From Alphaproteobacteria bacterium (GTDB lineage Bacteria > Pseudomonadota > Alphaproteobacteria > Caulobacterales > Caulobacteraceae): a DNA stretch of 64,000 nucleotides. A model generated the notes under the pieces. It worked only from the letters and a program-made list of their open reading frames with translations. It was not told where the DNA came from and searched no databases. The DNA lies in contig JAHKAM010000003.1 in assembly GCA_018826515.1 (NCBI GenBank), forward strand, positions 1 to 64,000, written 5' to 3'. Positions 15,447 to 24,019 of the stretch are shown here, piece by piece. How positions within the stretch are numbered: the stretch's first letter is position 1; each line of letters starts with the position of its first letter. Position numbers and translations under genes: made by a program.

Positions 15447-18281
15447 TCAGGCGAGTGGTTCGACCTGGAAACTGTCGGCCTCGGCCCGGGCCTTGCCGCG
15501 GTCGGCGGCCGACACCGCGTCCCGCAGACGCTCGACCGCGGACCGGGCGTCGATATCGCCGGCGCGCGCCGCGATCAGATACCATTTGTAGGCCTCGGTG
15601 GTGTCGGGCGAGATGCCGACGTCCCCGGTCTCATAGAGTTTGGCGACATTGTACTGGCTGTCGACCAGACCGGCCTCGGCCGCGCGCTTCAGCCAGTCGA
15701 GCGCCTCGCCCCGGTCCTGATCTCCGCCGACGCCGTCAAACAGATACATGCCGTAGGCGTGCATGCCGCGTGCATCGCCGCCATCGGCCGCGCGGCGCGC
15801 CCAGATCCGGGCTTCCGCAAGATTCACGGCCAGACCCATTTCGCCATCCTGGTAAAGGCCGGCCAGGTGCAGCTGGGCGGGCGAATAGCCGGTCGCCGCC
15901 GCCTGTTTCAGCGTCTCGACACCGGTGGCGTCGTCCGCGTCCAGAAGGGCGATCGCCTGCTGATACAGGTCCTCGCCCCGCGCCAGATCGGCTTCGGTTG
16001 GCGCAGCGGGAACCACCGCCAGGGCCGCCAACGGCTCGGCGGACCGGCCGCCCGGGAGGTCCGGGAAATTGAACCCGGAGCCGGTCAGCTGCCCGGTCGC
16101 ATAGGCTCCGCCGGCGGTGAGCATGACCGCGATGGCTGAAGCGCCGAGCGCCTTGCGGACCGTGCCGCCGTCCCTGGATGCCTGCTTGTCCAGCCGCTCC
16201 TGCAGCCGCGACTTGCCGCCGCGTTTCAGGCCAAAGCCCGAACGGGCCGGGGGCTCGGCGGCCGGAGCGGCCATGGCGGCGCGGGCCGCGTCTATCGTCT
16301 GGCGCGTCGAGGAGGCGCGGCCCTGGGCCGCGGCGGCGCGCAAGGCGCGGGGGTCAACGAAGTCCGTCTCGCCGTCGAAGTCCTCATGGCCGCCATCGAA
16401 GACGGCTCCCTGATTTCCAGGAGCGGTCGCCTGCAGCGCATCCGAGACATCGGCCCCGCCGAAGCCCTGGCCGAAAGCCGTCGGCGGGGCCGGGGTCGGC
16501 GCTGCCTCGGACTGGGCGACCGCATGGAACGGAGGCGGGGTGAAAGCGGGGATCTGGGGCGGCGGGCCGGCGTCCTCGGCCATGTCCGCGCTGACGGTAC
16601 GGCTGCCGAACGGGGTCGGCGCCACCGGCGCCTCGTCCACCCGCGGGCCGCGCATCACGGCGTCGAAGACAGCGTCAGGACTCAGGACCTCGTCGGGCGC
16701 GGCCGCTTCGGCGACAGGCGCGGGCGCGGGCTCGGGCGGCGCCAGGTCCGCGGACCAGGCCTGCTGCTCGGCATAGATCGGGTCGTCAAACACCGTGTCA
16801 GGGAAGGGCGCGCCCGGGAAGGCGGTGTCGGGGAAGGCCGCGGCGCGCCAGTCCGGATCCGCCGCCGCGGCGGCCGCCGGCGCCGGTTCGGCGCGGCGTT
16901 CGATATTGTCCCGCGCCTCGGCGATCAGGGCCGCCGTGCGCTCTTCCGACATCCGCATACGCTCGGCCAGTTCGCCCGACGCGCGGTCATAGCCCTGCTC
17001 GATGCGCGCCGAACTGTCGGCCAGGCGGCGACCGATGTCGTCCAGCGCCTGCTGCGACCGTCGCTCGGACTGGGCGATGCGTTCGCTCAGGCGATCGGAA
17101 ATGCGGGTGATCTCGCCGCCCAGTTTCTCCAGGGCGAGGGCATTGCGGTCGTCCGTCGCGGTCAGCCGCTGCTCGATGCCCTGGGCGAACCGGCCCATGT
17201 CGGTTTCGACCTTGCGGCTCAGCTGTTCGAAGCGGACCGGGGTCTCGGCCTCGATGGACTGGACCCGGCCGTTCAGGTTCTGGGCGATGCGCAGGACCTC
17301 GCGGCCCATGGTCTCGACGGCCTTGGCCGAACGCTCTTCGGACGTCTTGACCTGATCGCCGATGGCCAGCACCGCGCGCTCGATGCGATCCATCCGCCCT
17401 TCAGACTCGGCGGTGTCGAGCCGCCGCATCATCTCGGCGCGGTTGCCTTCGACCTGACGGCTCAGCGTCTCGGCCAGCTTTTCGAAGCGGGCGGCCTCGC
17501 GGGCGCCCTCCGGCTCGGTCCGCGATTCCGCGGCGCGCAGGCGCTGATCCAGCCCGGCGAAGGAAGCCTGAAGATTGCGCAACGCCTCGGCCGTGCGGCT
17601 CTGGGCCTCGTCCAGCCGCTGCCCGACCTGGGACAACAACTCCGACCCCACGCCCGGTCCGGCGACCTTTTCGACCGCGTCCATCCGGTGGCGCAACTCG
17701 TTCACGCTCGAGCGCTGGCGTTCCTCGATGTCGTAGAGGCGGCCGGCCAAGGCGCCCATGGTGGTCTCGACCTTGCCAAAGGTCTCGGCGGTCTGGGGGC
17801 CGATCTCCTGTTCGAAGCGACGCAGGCGTTTGTGCCCCTCGCGCAGTTCCTCGGCGATGTCGTCGATGCGGCGGCCGTAGGCCTTGCCGTCCTGATCCTG
17901 GTTCTCGAGTCGGCGGACCAGACCCGAGACCGCCTGATCAACACCCTGGATGGCGATGGTCGAGCGCCGCTCGGCGGCCTCAAGCCGGGCGGCGATGGCG
18001 TCGATCGAGGCGCCCAGGCGCTGGATCTGGTCGTCGCCGACGCCCGCGCCATAGGCGTCATCGACCCGGCGGCTGCGACCCCGGCGGTCGATGCTGTCGG
18101 CGGCATGGGGACGGCGCGACAGGGGCGTGAAACCACCCTCATCGTCATCACCGTCTTCCATGATGATCGTGTTCAGCCACTCGCCGAGCGTCATGCCGGA
18201 TCGACGGGCGAGGTCCTTGGCGATCTCGCGCGCCTTGGGCTGGATGCCCTTTACGCTCCAAGGCGCCGCGGCTGCGCTCAC
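15447..18281 (-). CDS. podJ: Cell polarity factor PodJ-like, with Sel1 repeats
   Basis: A 944-aa protein. The N-terminus APWSVKGIQPKAREIAKDLA with SGMTLGEWLN is the PodJ/polar-localisation signature. Residues about 80-480 are long coiled coil (many LE.R.SQQALDDIG-type heptads). A Pro/Ala-rich acidic linker spans about 480-700, a transmembrane segment ASAIAVMLTAGGAYATG lies near 720, and three or so Sel1-like repeats lie at 770-925 (AAATGYSPAQLHLAGLYQDG, MYLFDGVGGDQDRGEA, NVAKLYETGDVG). It organises pili and stalk/flagellar pole identity. Caulobacter PodJ ends in a peptidoglycan-binding domain; here the protein stops soon after the last Sel1 repeat. Confidence 0.88.
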   Translation of the reverse strand: MSAAAAPWSVKGIQPKAREIAKDLARRSGMTLGEWLNTIIMEDGDDDEGGFTPLSRRPHAADSIDRRGRSRRVDDAYGAGVGDDQIQRLGASIDAIAARLEAAERRSTIAIQGVDQAVSGLVRRLENQDQDGKAYGRRIDDIAEELREGHKRLRRFEQEIGPQTAETFGKVETTMGALAGRLYDIEERQRSSVNELRHRMDAVEKVAGPGVGSELLSQVGQRLDEAQSRTAEALRNLQASFAGLDQRLRAAESRTEPEGAREAARFEKLAETLSRQVEGNRAEMMRRLDTAESEGRMDRIERAVLAIGDQVKTSEERSAKAVETMGREVLRIAQNLNGRVQSIEAETPVRFEQLSRKVETDMGRFAQGIEQRLTATDDRNALALEKLGGEITRISDRLSERIAQSERRSQQALDDIGRRLADSSARIEQGYDRASGELAERMRMSEERTAALIAEARDNIERRAEPAPAAAAAADPDWRAAAFPDTAFPGAPFPDTVFDDPIYAEQQAWSADLAPPEPAPAPVAEAAAPDEVLSPDAVFDAVMRGPRVDEAPVAPTPFGSRTVSADMAEDAGPPPQIPAFTPPPFHAVAQSEAAPTPAPPTAFGQGFGGADVSDALQATAPGNQGAVFDGGHEDFDGETDFVDPRALRAAAAQGRASSTRQTIDAARAAMAAPAAEPPARSGFGLKRGGKSRLQERLDKQASRDGGTVRKALGASAIAVMLTAGGAYATGQLTGSGFNFPDLPGGRSAEPLAALAVVPAAPTEADLARGEDLYQQAIALLDADDATGVETLKQAAATGYSPAQLHLAGLYQDGEMGLAVNLAEARIWARRAADGGDARGMHAYGMYLFDGVGGDQDRGEALDWLKRAAEAGLVDSQYNVAKLYETGDVGISPDTTEAYKWYLIAARAGDIDARSAVERLRDAVSAADRGKARAEADSFQVEPLA

Positions 18282-18282
18282 T

Positions 18283-18445
18283 GATTCGTCTCCCGACCCA
18301 TATGTCGAACGCTAGACGCCAAGATGATGGGTGTAAACGCGTGGTTAACCCCAAGATGTAGCGGCGGCCACATCTTCCTGTGGAAAGCGTCGGCGCCCGA
18401 TGAATATCTCGCGCGAGCGTGGTTAACGACCCATGAAGATTAACC
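18283..18445. promoter_or_regulatory. GANTC and CtrA-like half-sites upstream of podJ
   Basis: A CcrM-type GATTC lies at 18283-18287, immediately upstream of the podJ start codon. TTAACC occurs at 18345-18350 and 18440-18445, and TTAACG at 18423-18428. TTAACC is the core of CtrA half-sites in Caulobacter, and GANTC sites mark GcrA-dependent promoters, a class to which podJ belongs there. The region separates podJ from the divergent 68-aa gene, so either could be controlled. Assignment is by motif only. Confidence 0.4.
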
Positions 18446-18500
18446 TCCCGGCAAGGAATTCGCCCTTGCGCCGCGTCAGTTGGCGGGCCACCTCGCGCGG

Positions 18501-18707
18501 ATGAATCTGTCGCTGACACTGACCCTCCTCGCGGCGGCCCTGGCCCTGGCCGTGTTTGCCGGCTGGCGCGGGTCGCGCCCATGGGATCTGAGGCGCGGCG
18601 TGCGCATGATCCCGTGGCGTTTCATCATGCTGTTGTGCGGAGTCGCGGTGTTCATCCTGGCGATCCACCTGGGGACGCTGATGGGTGTTCCGCAGCGCCC
18701 GTATTAG
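18501..18707 (+). CDS. Small two-helix membrane protein, 68 aa
   Basis: ATG at 18501 gives MNLSLTLTLLAAALALAVFAG, a transmembrane segment, then a basic loop (WRGSRPWDLRRGVRMIPWR) and a second hydrophobic segment FIMLLCGVAVFILAIHLGTL. The positively charged loop predicts both termini outside the cytoplasm. I do not name a family, although this short layout recurs in Caulobacterales. A weak RBS-like purine stretch (GCGCGG) precedes it. A TTG further upstream is possible but adds no recognisable sequence. Confidence 0.7.
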   Translation: MNLSLTLTLLAAALALAVFAGWRGSRPWDLRRGVRMIPWRFIMLLCGVAVFILAIHLGTLMGVPQRPY

Positions 18708-18774
18708 GTCCGGGCCGGAACCCGCCCGGCCCCCGCCCATTCCTGATCCACCCCCAGAGATCAGGAGATTCATC

Positions 18775-19278
18775 ATGGGCGACAAGACCCTTACCGCCGC
18801 CGAGGCCGAGACCGAGTTCTGGGACCACCTCAAGAGGTCGAACACCGGGATGCTGGGCCTCGACCGGCCGGGCTATCACAGCCAGCCGATGACGGCCTAT
18901 CGGGAGGAGGAGACCGGCGTCATCTGGTTCTTCACCCGCGACGACACCGATCTGGCGAAGGACGCCGCTGGCGGGCAGAGCGCGATGTTCACCTATGGCT
19001 CCAAGGACCAGGAGGTCTGGGCCTGCATTCACGGGACCCTGTCGGCAGCGCCGCGCAATCAGGCGGTTATCGACAAGCACTGGAACCCGATCGTCGCCGC
19101 CTGGTACCCTGAGGGTAAGGACGACCCGCATCTGACCCTGCTGCGTTTCGACGCCGACGACGGGCGGATCTGGGTGTCGAAGAAGGGCGTCGTCGGCTTC
19201 TTCTTCGAGGTCGCCAAGGCCAATCTGACCAAGACAGTGCCGGACGCCGGCGGAGTGGCGGACGTGAATTTGCAGTGA
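18775..19278 (+). CDS. Pyridoxamine 5'-phosphate oxidase family (general stress) protein
   Basis: A 167-aa split-barrel flavin-binding type protein, close to the general-stress FMN-binding subgroup. Visible blocks are LKRSNTGMLGLD, QPMTAYREEETGVIWFFT, DQEVWACIHGTLSAAPRNQAVIDKHW in parts, and WYPEGKDDPHLTLLRFD. RBS GGAG lies 9 bases before ATG 18775. FMN or F420 binding is inferred from the family and the reaction is unknown. A heptamer-repeat element begins directly after its stop codon. Confidence 0.85.
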   Translation: MGDKTLTAAEAETEFWDHLKRSNTGMLGLDRPGYHSQPMTAYREEETGVIWFFTRDDTDLAKDAAGGQSAMFTYGSKDQEVWACIHGTLSAAPRNQAVIDKHWNPIVAAWYPEGKDDPHLTLLRFDADDGRIWVSKKGVVGFFFEVAKANLTKTVPDAGGVADVNLQ

Positions 19279-19377
19279 GGGCTTGGGGCTTGGGGCTTGG
19301 GGCTTAGGCAGAGGCGTCGGATCGCTGCCTAAGACCTAAGACCTAAGACCTAAGACCTAAGACCTAAGACCTACCCC
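19279..19377. repeat. Heptamer-arm inverted element between PPOX gene and argF
   Basis: Left array: three GGCTTGG units plus GGCTTAG (19280-19307). Right array: six perfect CTAAGAC units (19329-19370). The innermost parts pair perfectly (CTTAGGCAG 19303-19311 with CTGCCTAAG 19325-19333) around a 13-base loop. The outer arms pair only partly (G-U or mismatches). It fills the whole intergenic space and touches the stop codons of both convergent neighbours. Confidence 0.9.
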
Positions 19378-20292
19378 CTACCCCGCGAAACACCACGCCA
19401 GCACCGCCTTCTGGGCGTGGATGCGGTTCTCGGCCTCATCCCAGACCAGCGACTTCGGCCCGTCAATGACGGCGTCGGTGACCTCCTCGCCCCGGTGGGC
19501 GGGGAGGCAATGCAGGAACACGGCGTCGCTGTCGGCGGCGTCCATCAGGGCGTCGTCGACGCCATAACCCTCGAACGCCTCGAGCCGCTCTTCATAGTCG
19601 CCGTCGCCCATCGACACCCAGGTGTCGGTGACGACCACGTCGGCGCCGCTCACGGCCTCGCGCGGGTCGCTGGTCAGGGTGACGGAATTGCCGCCGCGGG
19701 CGAGGTCGTGGAGGTCGGGATGGAAGTCGGCCGGACAGGCGATGTTGAGGTGGAAGCCCAGCTTCGGCGCGGCGTGGATGAAGCTGTGGCAGACGTTGTT
19801 GCCGTCGCCGACCCAGGCGATGGTCTTGCCGGCGATCGGGCCGCGATGCTCCTCGATGGTCATCAGGTCGGCGAGGATCTGGCACGGGTGCGAGCGGTCC
19901 GTCAGGCCGTTGATCACCGGCACGGTCGCGACGCGGGCGAAACGCTCGACGTCCTCATGGCTGTTGGCGCGGATCATCACGGCGTCGACCATGCGCGACA
20001 GGACGCGGGCCGTGTCCTCCACCGGCTCGCCGCGGCCCAGCTGCATGTCGCCGGCGTTGGCGATGATCGAGGCCCCGCCCAGCTGGCGGATGGCGGCGTC
20101 GAAGCTGAAGCGGGTCCGGGTCGAGTTCTTCTCGAAGATCATCGCCAGAACGCGATCCTTCGCCGGTGCGTCGGCGTCGACCTTGCCTTTCGGCCAGCCC
20201 TTGCGCGCGGCCTTGCGGGCGTGGGCGTCATCGAGGATGGCGCGCAGCTCCTCGGCGGAGAGGCGGTGAAGGTCGAGGAAATGGCGGACCAT
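19378..20292 (-). CDS. argF: Ornithine carbamoyltransferase
   Basis: A 304-aa enzyme with the carbamoyl-phosphate motif [16 protein letters not shown], the ornithine-binding region [27 protein letters not shown], and the catalytic [15 protein letters not shown]. It makes citrulline from ornithine and carbamoyl phosphate in arginine biosynthesis. Its gene follows argD on the same strand; the 151-bp spacer holds an inverted repeat. This order, argD then argF, is standard in alphaproteobacteria and supports an arg operon. Confidence 0.96.
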   Translation of the reverse strand: MVRHFLDLHRLSAEELRAILDDAHARKAARKGWPKGKVDADAPAKDRVLAMIFEKNSTRTRFSFDAAIRQLGGASIIANAGDMQLGRGEPVEDTARVLSRMVDAVMIRANSHEDVERFARVATVPVINGLTDRSHPCQILADLMTIEEHRGPIAGKTIAWVGDGNNVCHSFIHAAPKLGFHLNIACPADFHPDLHDLARGGNSVTLTSDPREAVSGADVVVTDTWVSMGDGDYEERLEAFEGYGVDDALMDAADSDAVFLHCLPAHRGEEVTDAVIDGPKSLVWDEAENRIHAQKAVLAWCFAG

Positions 20293-20300
20293 TTTGATCT

Positions 20301-20434
20301 CCGCTCATCCCGGCCAAAGCCGGGACCCGGTGCTTTGGGTGAAAACGCTCACCCGGGTGGAAATGTCCGCCAATCCCATGGCGCCAGCGTCACGCCGGAC
20401 AGGACCGGGTCCCGGCTTTGGTCGGGATGAGCGG
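20301..20434. repeat. 31-bp inverted repeat between argD and argF
   Basis: Arms at 20301-20331 and 20404-20434 are 31 bp long with one mismatch (CCGGCC versus CCGACC inside the arm), separated by 72 bases. The arm core CCGGGACCCGGT and GCTCATCCCGG is a type of palindromic repeat seen widely in Caulobacterales and sphingomonad genomes. In the argD-argF transcript it would form a long hairpin, which could attenuate or stabilise the mRNA. Confidence 0.85.
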
Positions 20435-20443
20435 GTTTGACTG

Positions 20444-21640
20444 TCAGGCCGCGGCCATCTTCGTGCGGGCGAACTCGCAGGTCTTTTCAAGACGTTCGAC
20501 GGCCTCACGGGCTTCGTCCAGCGTGAAGTTCAGGGGCGGCAGGATGCGGACCAGATTATCACCGCCGCCGGCGACCAGCAGATGCGCTTCATCGCGGGCC
20601 CAGCCCATGAATTCCCGGTTATTGGGGATCAGCTTGATTCCCATCAGCAGGCCCTTCCCCCGCACCTCGACGATCACATCGGGGAAGCGCTCTTTCAACC
20701 CGTGCAGCTGCTGCTTCAGATAGCCGGCGATCTCGTTGACGTGGGCCAGGGTCTCGGGCTTCGAAATCTCGGCGAAGGCCGCGCCGCCGACGGCCATGGC
20801 CAGCGGATTGCCGCCGAAGGTCGAGCCGTGGACGCCGACGGTCATGCCCGAGGCGGCCTTTTCGGTGGCGAGGCAGGCGCCGATGGGGAAGCCGCCGCCG
20901 AGGGCCTTGGCGACCGCCATGATGTCGGGAGCCATGCCGCCCCATTCATGGGCCCACAGTTTGCCGGTCCGGCCCATGCCGCACTGGACCTCGTCGAAGA
21001 TGATCAGGACGCCGTGTTCGTCGCAGAGCTCGCGCAGGCCGCGCAGGCAGACCTCGGGAATGGCGCGGCAGCCGCCCTCCCCCTGCACCGGCTCGACGAT
21101 AATGGCGGCGGTGTTGGGATTGGCGATGGCCGCCTTGAGCGCCTCGTGATCGCCGAAGACGAGTTGGTGGAAGCCTTCCATCGGCGGGCCGAAGCCGTTG
21201 GTGTAGCTGGGGTTGGCGGCGGCGTTGATGGCGCCGTAGGTGCGGCCGTGGAACGAGCCGTCGAAGCCGTAGATGTCGATCCGCTCGGGCTGGCCGTTGG
21301 CGAAGTGATACCGGCGGGCCGTCTTGATCGCGCACTCGACCGCCTCGGTGCCCGAGTTGGTGAAGAACACGACGTCCGCGAACGACTTTTCGCACAGGGC
21401 GTCGGCGAGGGCTTCCTGGCCCGGAATCTTGAAGATGTTGGAGACGTGCCAGAGCTTTTCCGCCTGGTCCTTGATCGCCTGGACGAGGATAGGATTGGCG
21501 TGGCCGAGGGCGTTGGTCGAAATGCCCATGACGCAGTCGAGGTATTCGGTCCCGTCCTTCGCCCAGAGACGCGCGCCCTGACCGCGATCGACCTCCAGCG
21601 GCGCGCGGTTGTAGACACCCATCAGATGTTCATTGGACAC
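20444..21640 (-). CDS. argD: Acetylornithine / succinyldiaminopimelate aminotransferase
   Basis: A 398-aa class III PLP aminotransferase. Motifs include [64 protein letters not shown] and [15 protein letters not shown] with the PLP lysine. It acts in arginine biosynthesis and usually also in lysine biosynthesis. GTG at 21640 is chosen because GGAGGT (21649-21654) sits 8 bases upstream; the in-frame TTG at 21655 overlaps this RBS and is less likely. It is followed by argF. Confidence 0.95.
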   Translation of the reverse strand: MSNEHLMGVYNRAPLEVDRGQGARLWAKDGTEYLDCVMGISTNALGHANPILVQAIKDQAEKLWHVSNIFKIPGQEALADALCEKSFADVVFFTNSGTEAVECAIKTARRYHFANGQPERIDIYGFDGSFHGRTYGAINAAANPSYTNGFGPPMEGFHQLVFGDHEALKAAIANPNTAAIIVEPVQGEGGCRAIPEVCLRGLRELCDEHGVLIIFDEVQCGMGRTGKLWAHEWGGMAPDIMAVAKALGGGFPIGACLATEKAASGMTVGVHGSTFGGNPLAMAVGGAAFAEISKPETLAHVNEIAGYLKQQLHGLKERFPDVIVEVRGKGLLMGIKLIPNNREFMGWARDEAHLLVAGGGDNLVRILPPLNFTLDEAREAVERLEKTCEFARTKMAAA

Positions 21641-21732
21641 GGCAGCGACCTCCAAAAGCGAGACGGCCCCGCCGCTGGAGAGCGCCGGGACCGCTTGGAA
21701 AAGGGTCAGGCCTTGTCGGCCGGAGGACGGTG

Positions 21733-22650
21733 TTAGTCAACACCGGCCAGTTGGCGATCCAGCCGCTCCACCACCGACGCATAGACCTCGCCCGCCAGCG
21801 CGACGGTTGCCGGGTCGATCCGCTCCATCGTGTCGTCCGCCGAATGGATCAGCTGGAACACCCGGGGCACAAAGCCCTCGGCCAGACCATTGGTCTGCCC
21901 GCCGTTGAAGGCCAGCCACATCTGGTGGGCGCCGATCTCGTCCTGGAAACCCAGCGACACCACCGGCGCGCCGGCGGCCGAGAAGGCGCGGTCATCCGAC
22001 GGCGGATACACCGGATAGCCCACGCACTGCATCGCGCGTTCGGCGCACAGCTCCTGCACGGCGCGGGTCACGAAGGCCGACTGGGCGCCGTTGTTCTGGC
22101 CGTACATCAGGGTGTCGCCATAGCCGGCGACGTCCGAGTTCACGACGGCGGCGACGTTCGTCAGGCCGTGCGCCTCGATCCATTTGCGCGCGCCGATCAG
22201 GCCCAGCTCCTCTTGGTCGAACAGGATGATGCGGATGCGATGGTTCAGGGCCTTGCCGCGCAGGATCTTCGCCGCCTCGATCACCCCGACCACGGAGGCG
22301 GCGTTGTCGACCACGCCGTGCGACATCGTCCCGTCGCGCAGCTTCACCGCGTCATAGTGGGCGGTCAGCAGGATCTCGCGCGGGCCGTCGCCGAGGGTGA
22401 CCACGACATTGCGGCCCTCCATCTCGCCGGTCTGGCGGTTGCCGCCGGTAAAGGTCTCGACGGTCGGTTCGAAGCCGGCGGCGCGCAGCTGGGCGACGAC
22501 GACGGCGGTGCGGGCCTCGTTTGACGGCTGGACGAAGGCGGCGACCTGGGCGCGCAGGTCGACCTCTTGCGCGGCGAGGGGCGAGGCGACGGCCAGCAGG
22601 GCCGCGGCGGCGCCAAAGGCCGCCTTGGCGGCAAAACGACGGAACAGCAT
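21733..22650 (-). CDS. Exported M28-family zinc peptidase
   Basis: A 305-aa protein with an N-terminal signal peptide ([23 protein letters not shown]). The catalytic domain shows metal and catalytic residues of M28 aminopeptidases: [44 protein letters not shown], and a late [12 protein letters not shown] with the last histidine. ATG 22650 is preceded by AGGGGG at 6 bases. It is predicted to be periplasmic or secreted. No gene close by explains a specific substrate. Confidence 0.88.
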   Translation of the reverse strand: MLFRRFAAKAAFGAAAALLAVASPLAAQEVDLRAQVAAFVQPSNEARTAVVVAQLRAAGFEPTVETFTGGNRQTGEMEGRNVVVTLGDGPREILLTAHYDAVKLRDGTMSHGVVDNAASVVGVIEAAKILRGKALNHRIRIILFDQEELGLIGARKWIEAHGLTNVAAVVNSDVAGYGDTLMYGQNNGAQSAFVTRAVQELCAERAMQCVGYPVYPPSDDRAFSAAGAPVVSLGFQDEIGAHQMWLAFNGGQTNGLAEGFVPRVFQLIHSADDTMERIDPATVALAGEVYASVVERLDRQLAGVD

Positions 22651-22806
22651 GGAACCCCCTTGCGACGAAGGGCCATGGCTAGCGCGGCGCGGCCTCCGGC
22701 GCACCTTAAAATCCTGACAAGCTTCCCCAAGGCCAAGGCGGACAGCGGCGCGCGTTTTGACACCGGAGTTCATCCGTGAGGCCAGGACCGGCCCGGCTTT
22801 CCGGCT

Positions 22807-23619
22807 TCAGGTCTTCAGCCGCCAGCCCGATTTGAAGACCGCCCAGCAGGCCCAGGCCATGACCAGGGCCAGCAGGCCGCTCATGACCATGCCGATCGCC
22901 AGGCTGCCCTCGGCATTGCCGATGAAGCCGGCCCGGAAGCCGTCGATCAGATAGAAGATGGGGTTGAAGTGGCTGATGGTCGCGAACGGCTCGGGCAGGT
23001 TCTCGACGAGGTAGAAGGTGCCGCTGAGGAAGGTCATCGGCATGATGACGAAATTCTGCACCGCCGCGAGCTGGTCGAATTTCTGGGCCCAGAGGCCGGC
23101 GAAGACCCCCAGCATGCCCATGATCAGACAGGCGATCAGGCCGAACCAAAGGATCAGGCCGAGGTTCGCCACCCCCAGCCGGGCGAAGGGCAGGACGCAG
23201 ATCGCGGTGACGATCCCGACCACCAGACCGCGCGTGGCGGCGCCGAGCGCGAAGCCGATGGTCAGTTCCAGCGGGCTGAGCGGCGGGGTCAGGAAGTCGG
23301 TCGCCGTGTTCATCACCTTGGCCTGGATCAGGCTGGACGAGGCGTTGGCGAAGGCGTTGTTGAGCATGGCCATCATGATCAGGCCGGGCGCGACGAACTC
23401 GGGGAAGGGCGTGCCGTGCAGCGGCGGGCGGGCGCCCTGCAGGGCGACCACGAAGACCAGCATGTAGAGCAGGGTGGTGACCACCGGCCCGGCCACGGTC
23501 TGGGCCCCGACCTTCCAGAAACGGCGGACCTCGCGCAGGTACAGGGTCTGGACGCCGATCCAGTTGACGCCGGCGTAGCTGCGCGGCTGCGGGGGAACGG
23601 TCGGGCTCAGGTCGGTCAT
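22807..23619 (-). CDS. ABC-2 type transporter permease
   Basis: A 270-aa permease with six hydrophobic segments and the ABC-2 signature FNPIFYLIDGFRAGFIG near the C-terminus. The N-terminal block TLYLREVRRFWKVGAQTVAGP resembles the YadH/YhhJ-like permeases, which pair with a YadG-type ATPase. No ATPase gene adjoins it here, so the ATP-binding partner must lie elsewhere. Substrate is unknown. Upstream lies a heptamer-arm element of about 200 bp. Confidence 0.88.
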   Translation of the reverse strand: MTDLSPTVPPQPRSYAGVNWIGVQTLYLREVRRFWKVGAQTVAGPVVTTLLYMLVFVVALQGARPPLHGTPFPEFVAPGLIMMAMLNNAFANASSSLIQAKVMNTATDFLTPPLSPLELTIGFALGAATRGLVVGIVTAICVLPFARLGVANLGLILWFGLIACLIMGMLGVFAGLWAQKFDQLAAVQNFVIMPMTFLSGTFYLVENLPEPFATISHFNPIFYLIDGFRAGFIGNAEGSLAIGMVMSGLLALVMAWACWAVFKSGWRLKT

Positions 23620-23653
23620 GGGGGGCAGATGCGGTGGGCGGCGGTGGGATGCA

Positions 23654-23855
23654 AGTGGCTAGTGGCTAGTGGCTAGTGGCTGGCCACCGCCTGCGGAGCC
23701 GGAGGTCCGGCGTCGCCCTTCCGCAGGCGGAACCGGAAATCGCCTGCCGCCCCCTCACCCGCCAGCCGGAGACTGCAGCAACCTGCGCCTGCGGAAGGGC
23801 GGCGCGGTCGGCTCCACCGCACAGGCGTCGGCCAGCCACTAGCCACTAGCCACCC
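23654..23855. repeat. Heptamer-arm inverted element upstream of gcrA
   Basis: The left array is four AGTGGCT heptamers (23654-23681) and the right array is AGCCACT, AGCCACT and AGCCAC (23834-23853). A 24-bp stretch (23662-23685 with 23830-23853) is perfectly complementary. The 144-base interior holds further inverted motifs such as CGCCCTTCCGCAGGCG and CCTGCGGAAGGGCG. The interior is shared in part with the element at 24759: GCGGAAGGGCGGCGCGG (23791-23807) is the reverse complement of 24806-24822. Confidence 0.92.
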
Positions 23856-23871
23856 GGCGCAGCCGCCGCCG

Positions 23872-23999
23872 TTAACCATCCCTACATCTGGTTCCTGTGG
23901 ACGGACTGATTCGCACATCTTGCGTCTGTTAGGGCCTCGTTTACGATTAGTGGTAGGTCGAGACCCCCGGAGGGACGTCTGGACCCCATATATTGAATC
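23872..23999 (+). promoter_or_regulatory. Putative CtrA half-site and CcrM site in the gcrA promoter region
   Basis: TTAACCAT (23872-23879) equals the best-known CtrA half-site. A GANTC site, GAATC, lies at 23995-23999, 20 bases before the gcrA ATG. In Caulobacter, CtrA represses gcrA and adenine methylation influences its expression, so these sites fit the gene. No second TTAA at the usual 6-7 base spacing is present, so it would be a single half-site. Confidence 0.45.
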
Positions 24000-24019
24000 C
24001 GAGACCCGGAGGGTTGGCT

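Noticed and set aside
19329-19370. Regular CTAAGAC repeats as a CRISPR array
   Set aside because: The units are 7 bp and contiguous with no spacers, and no cas genes are present.
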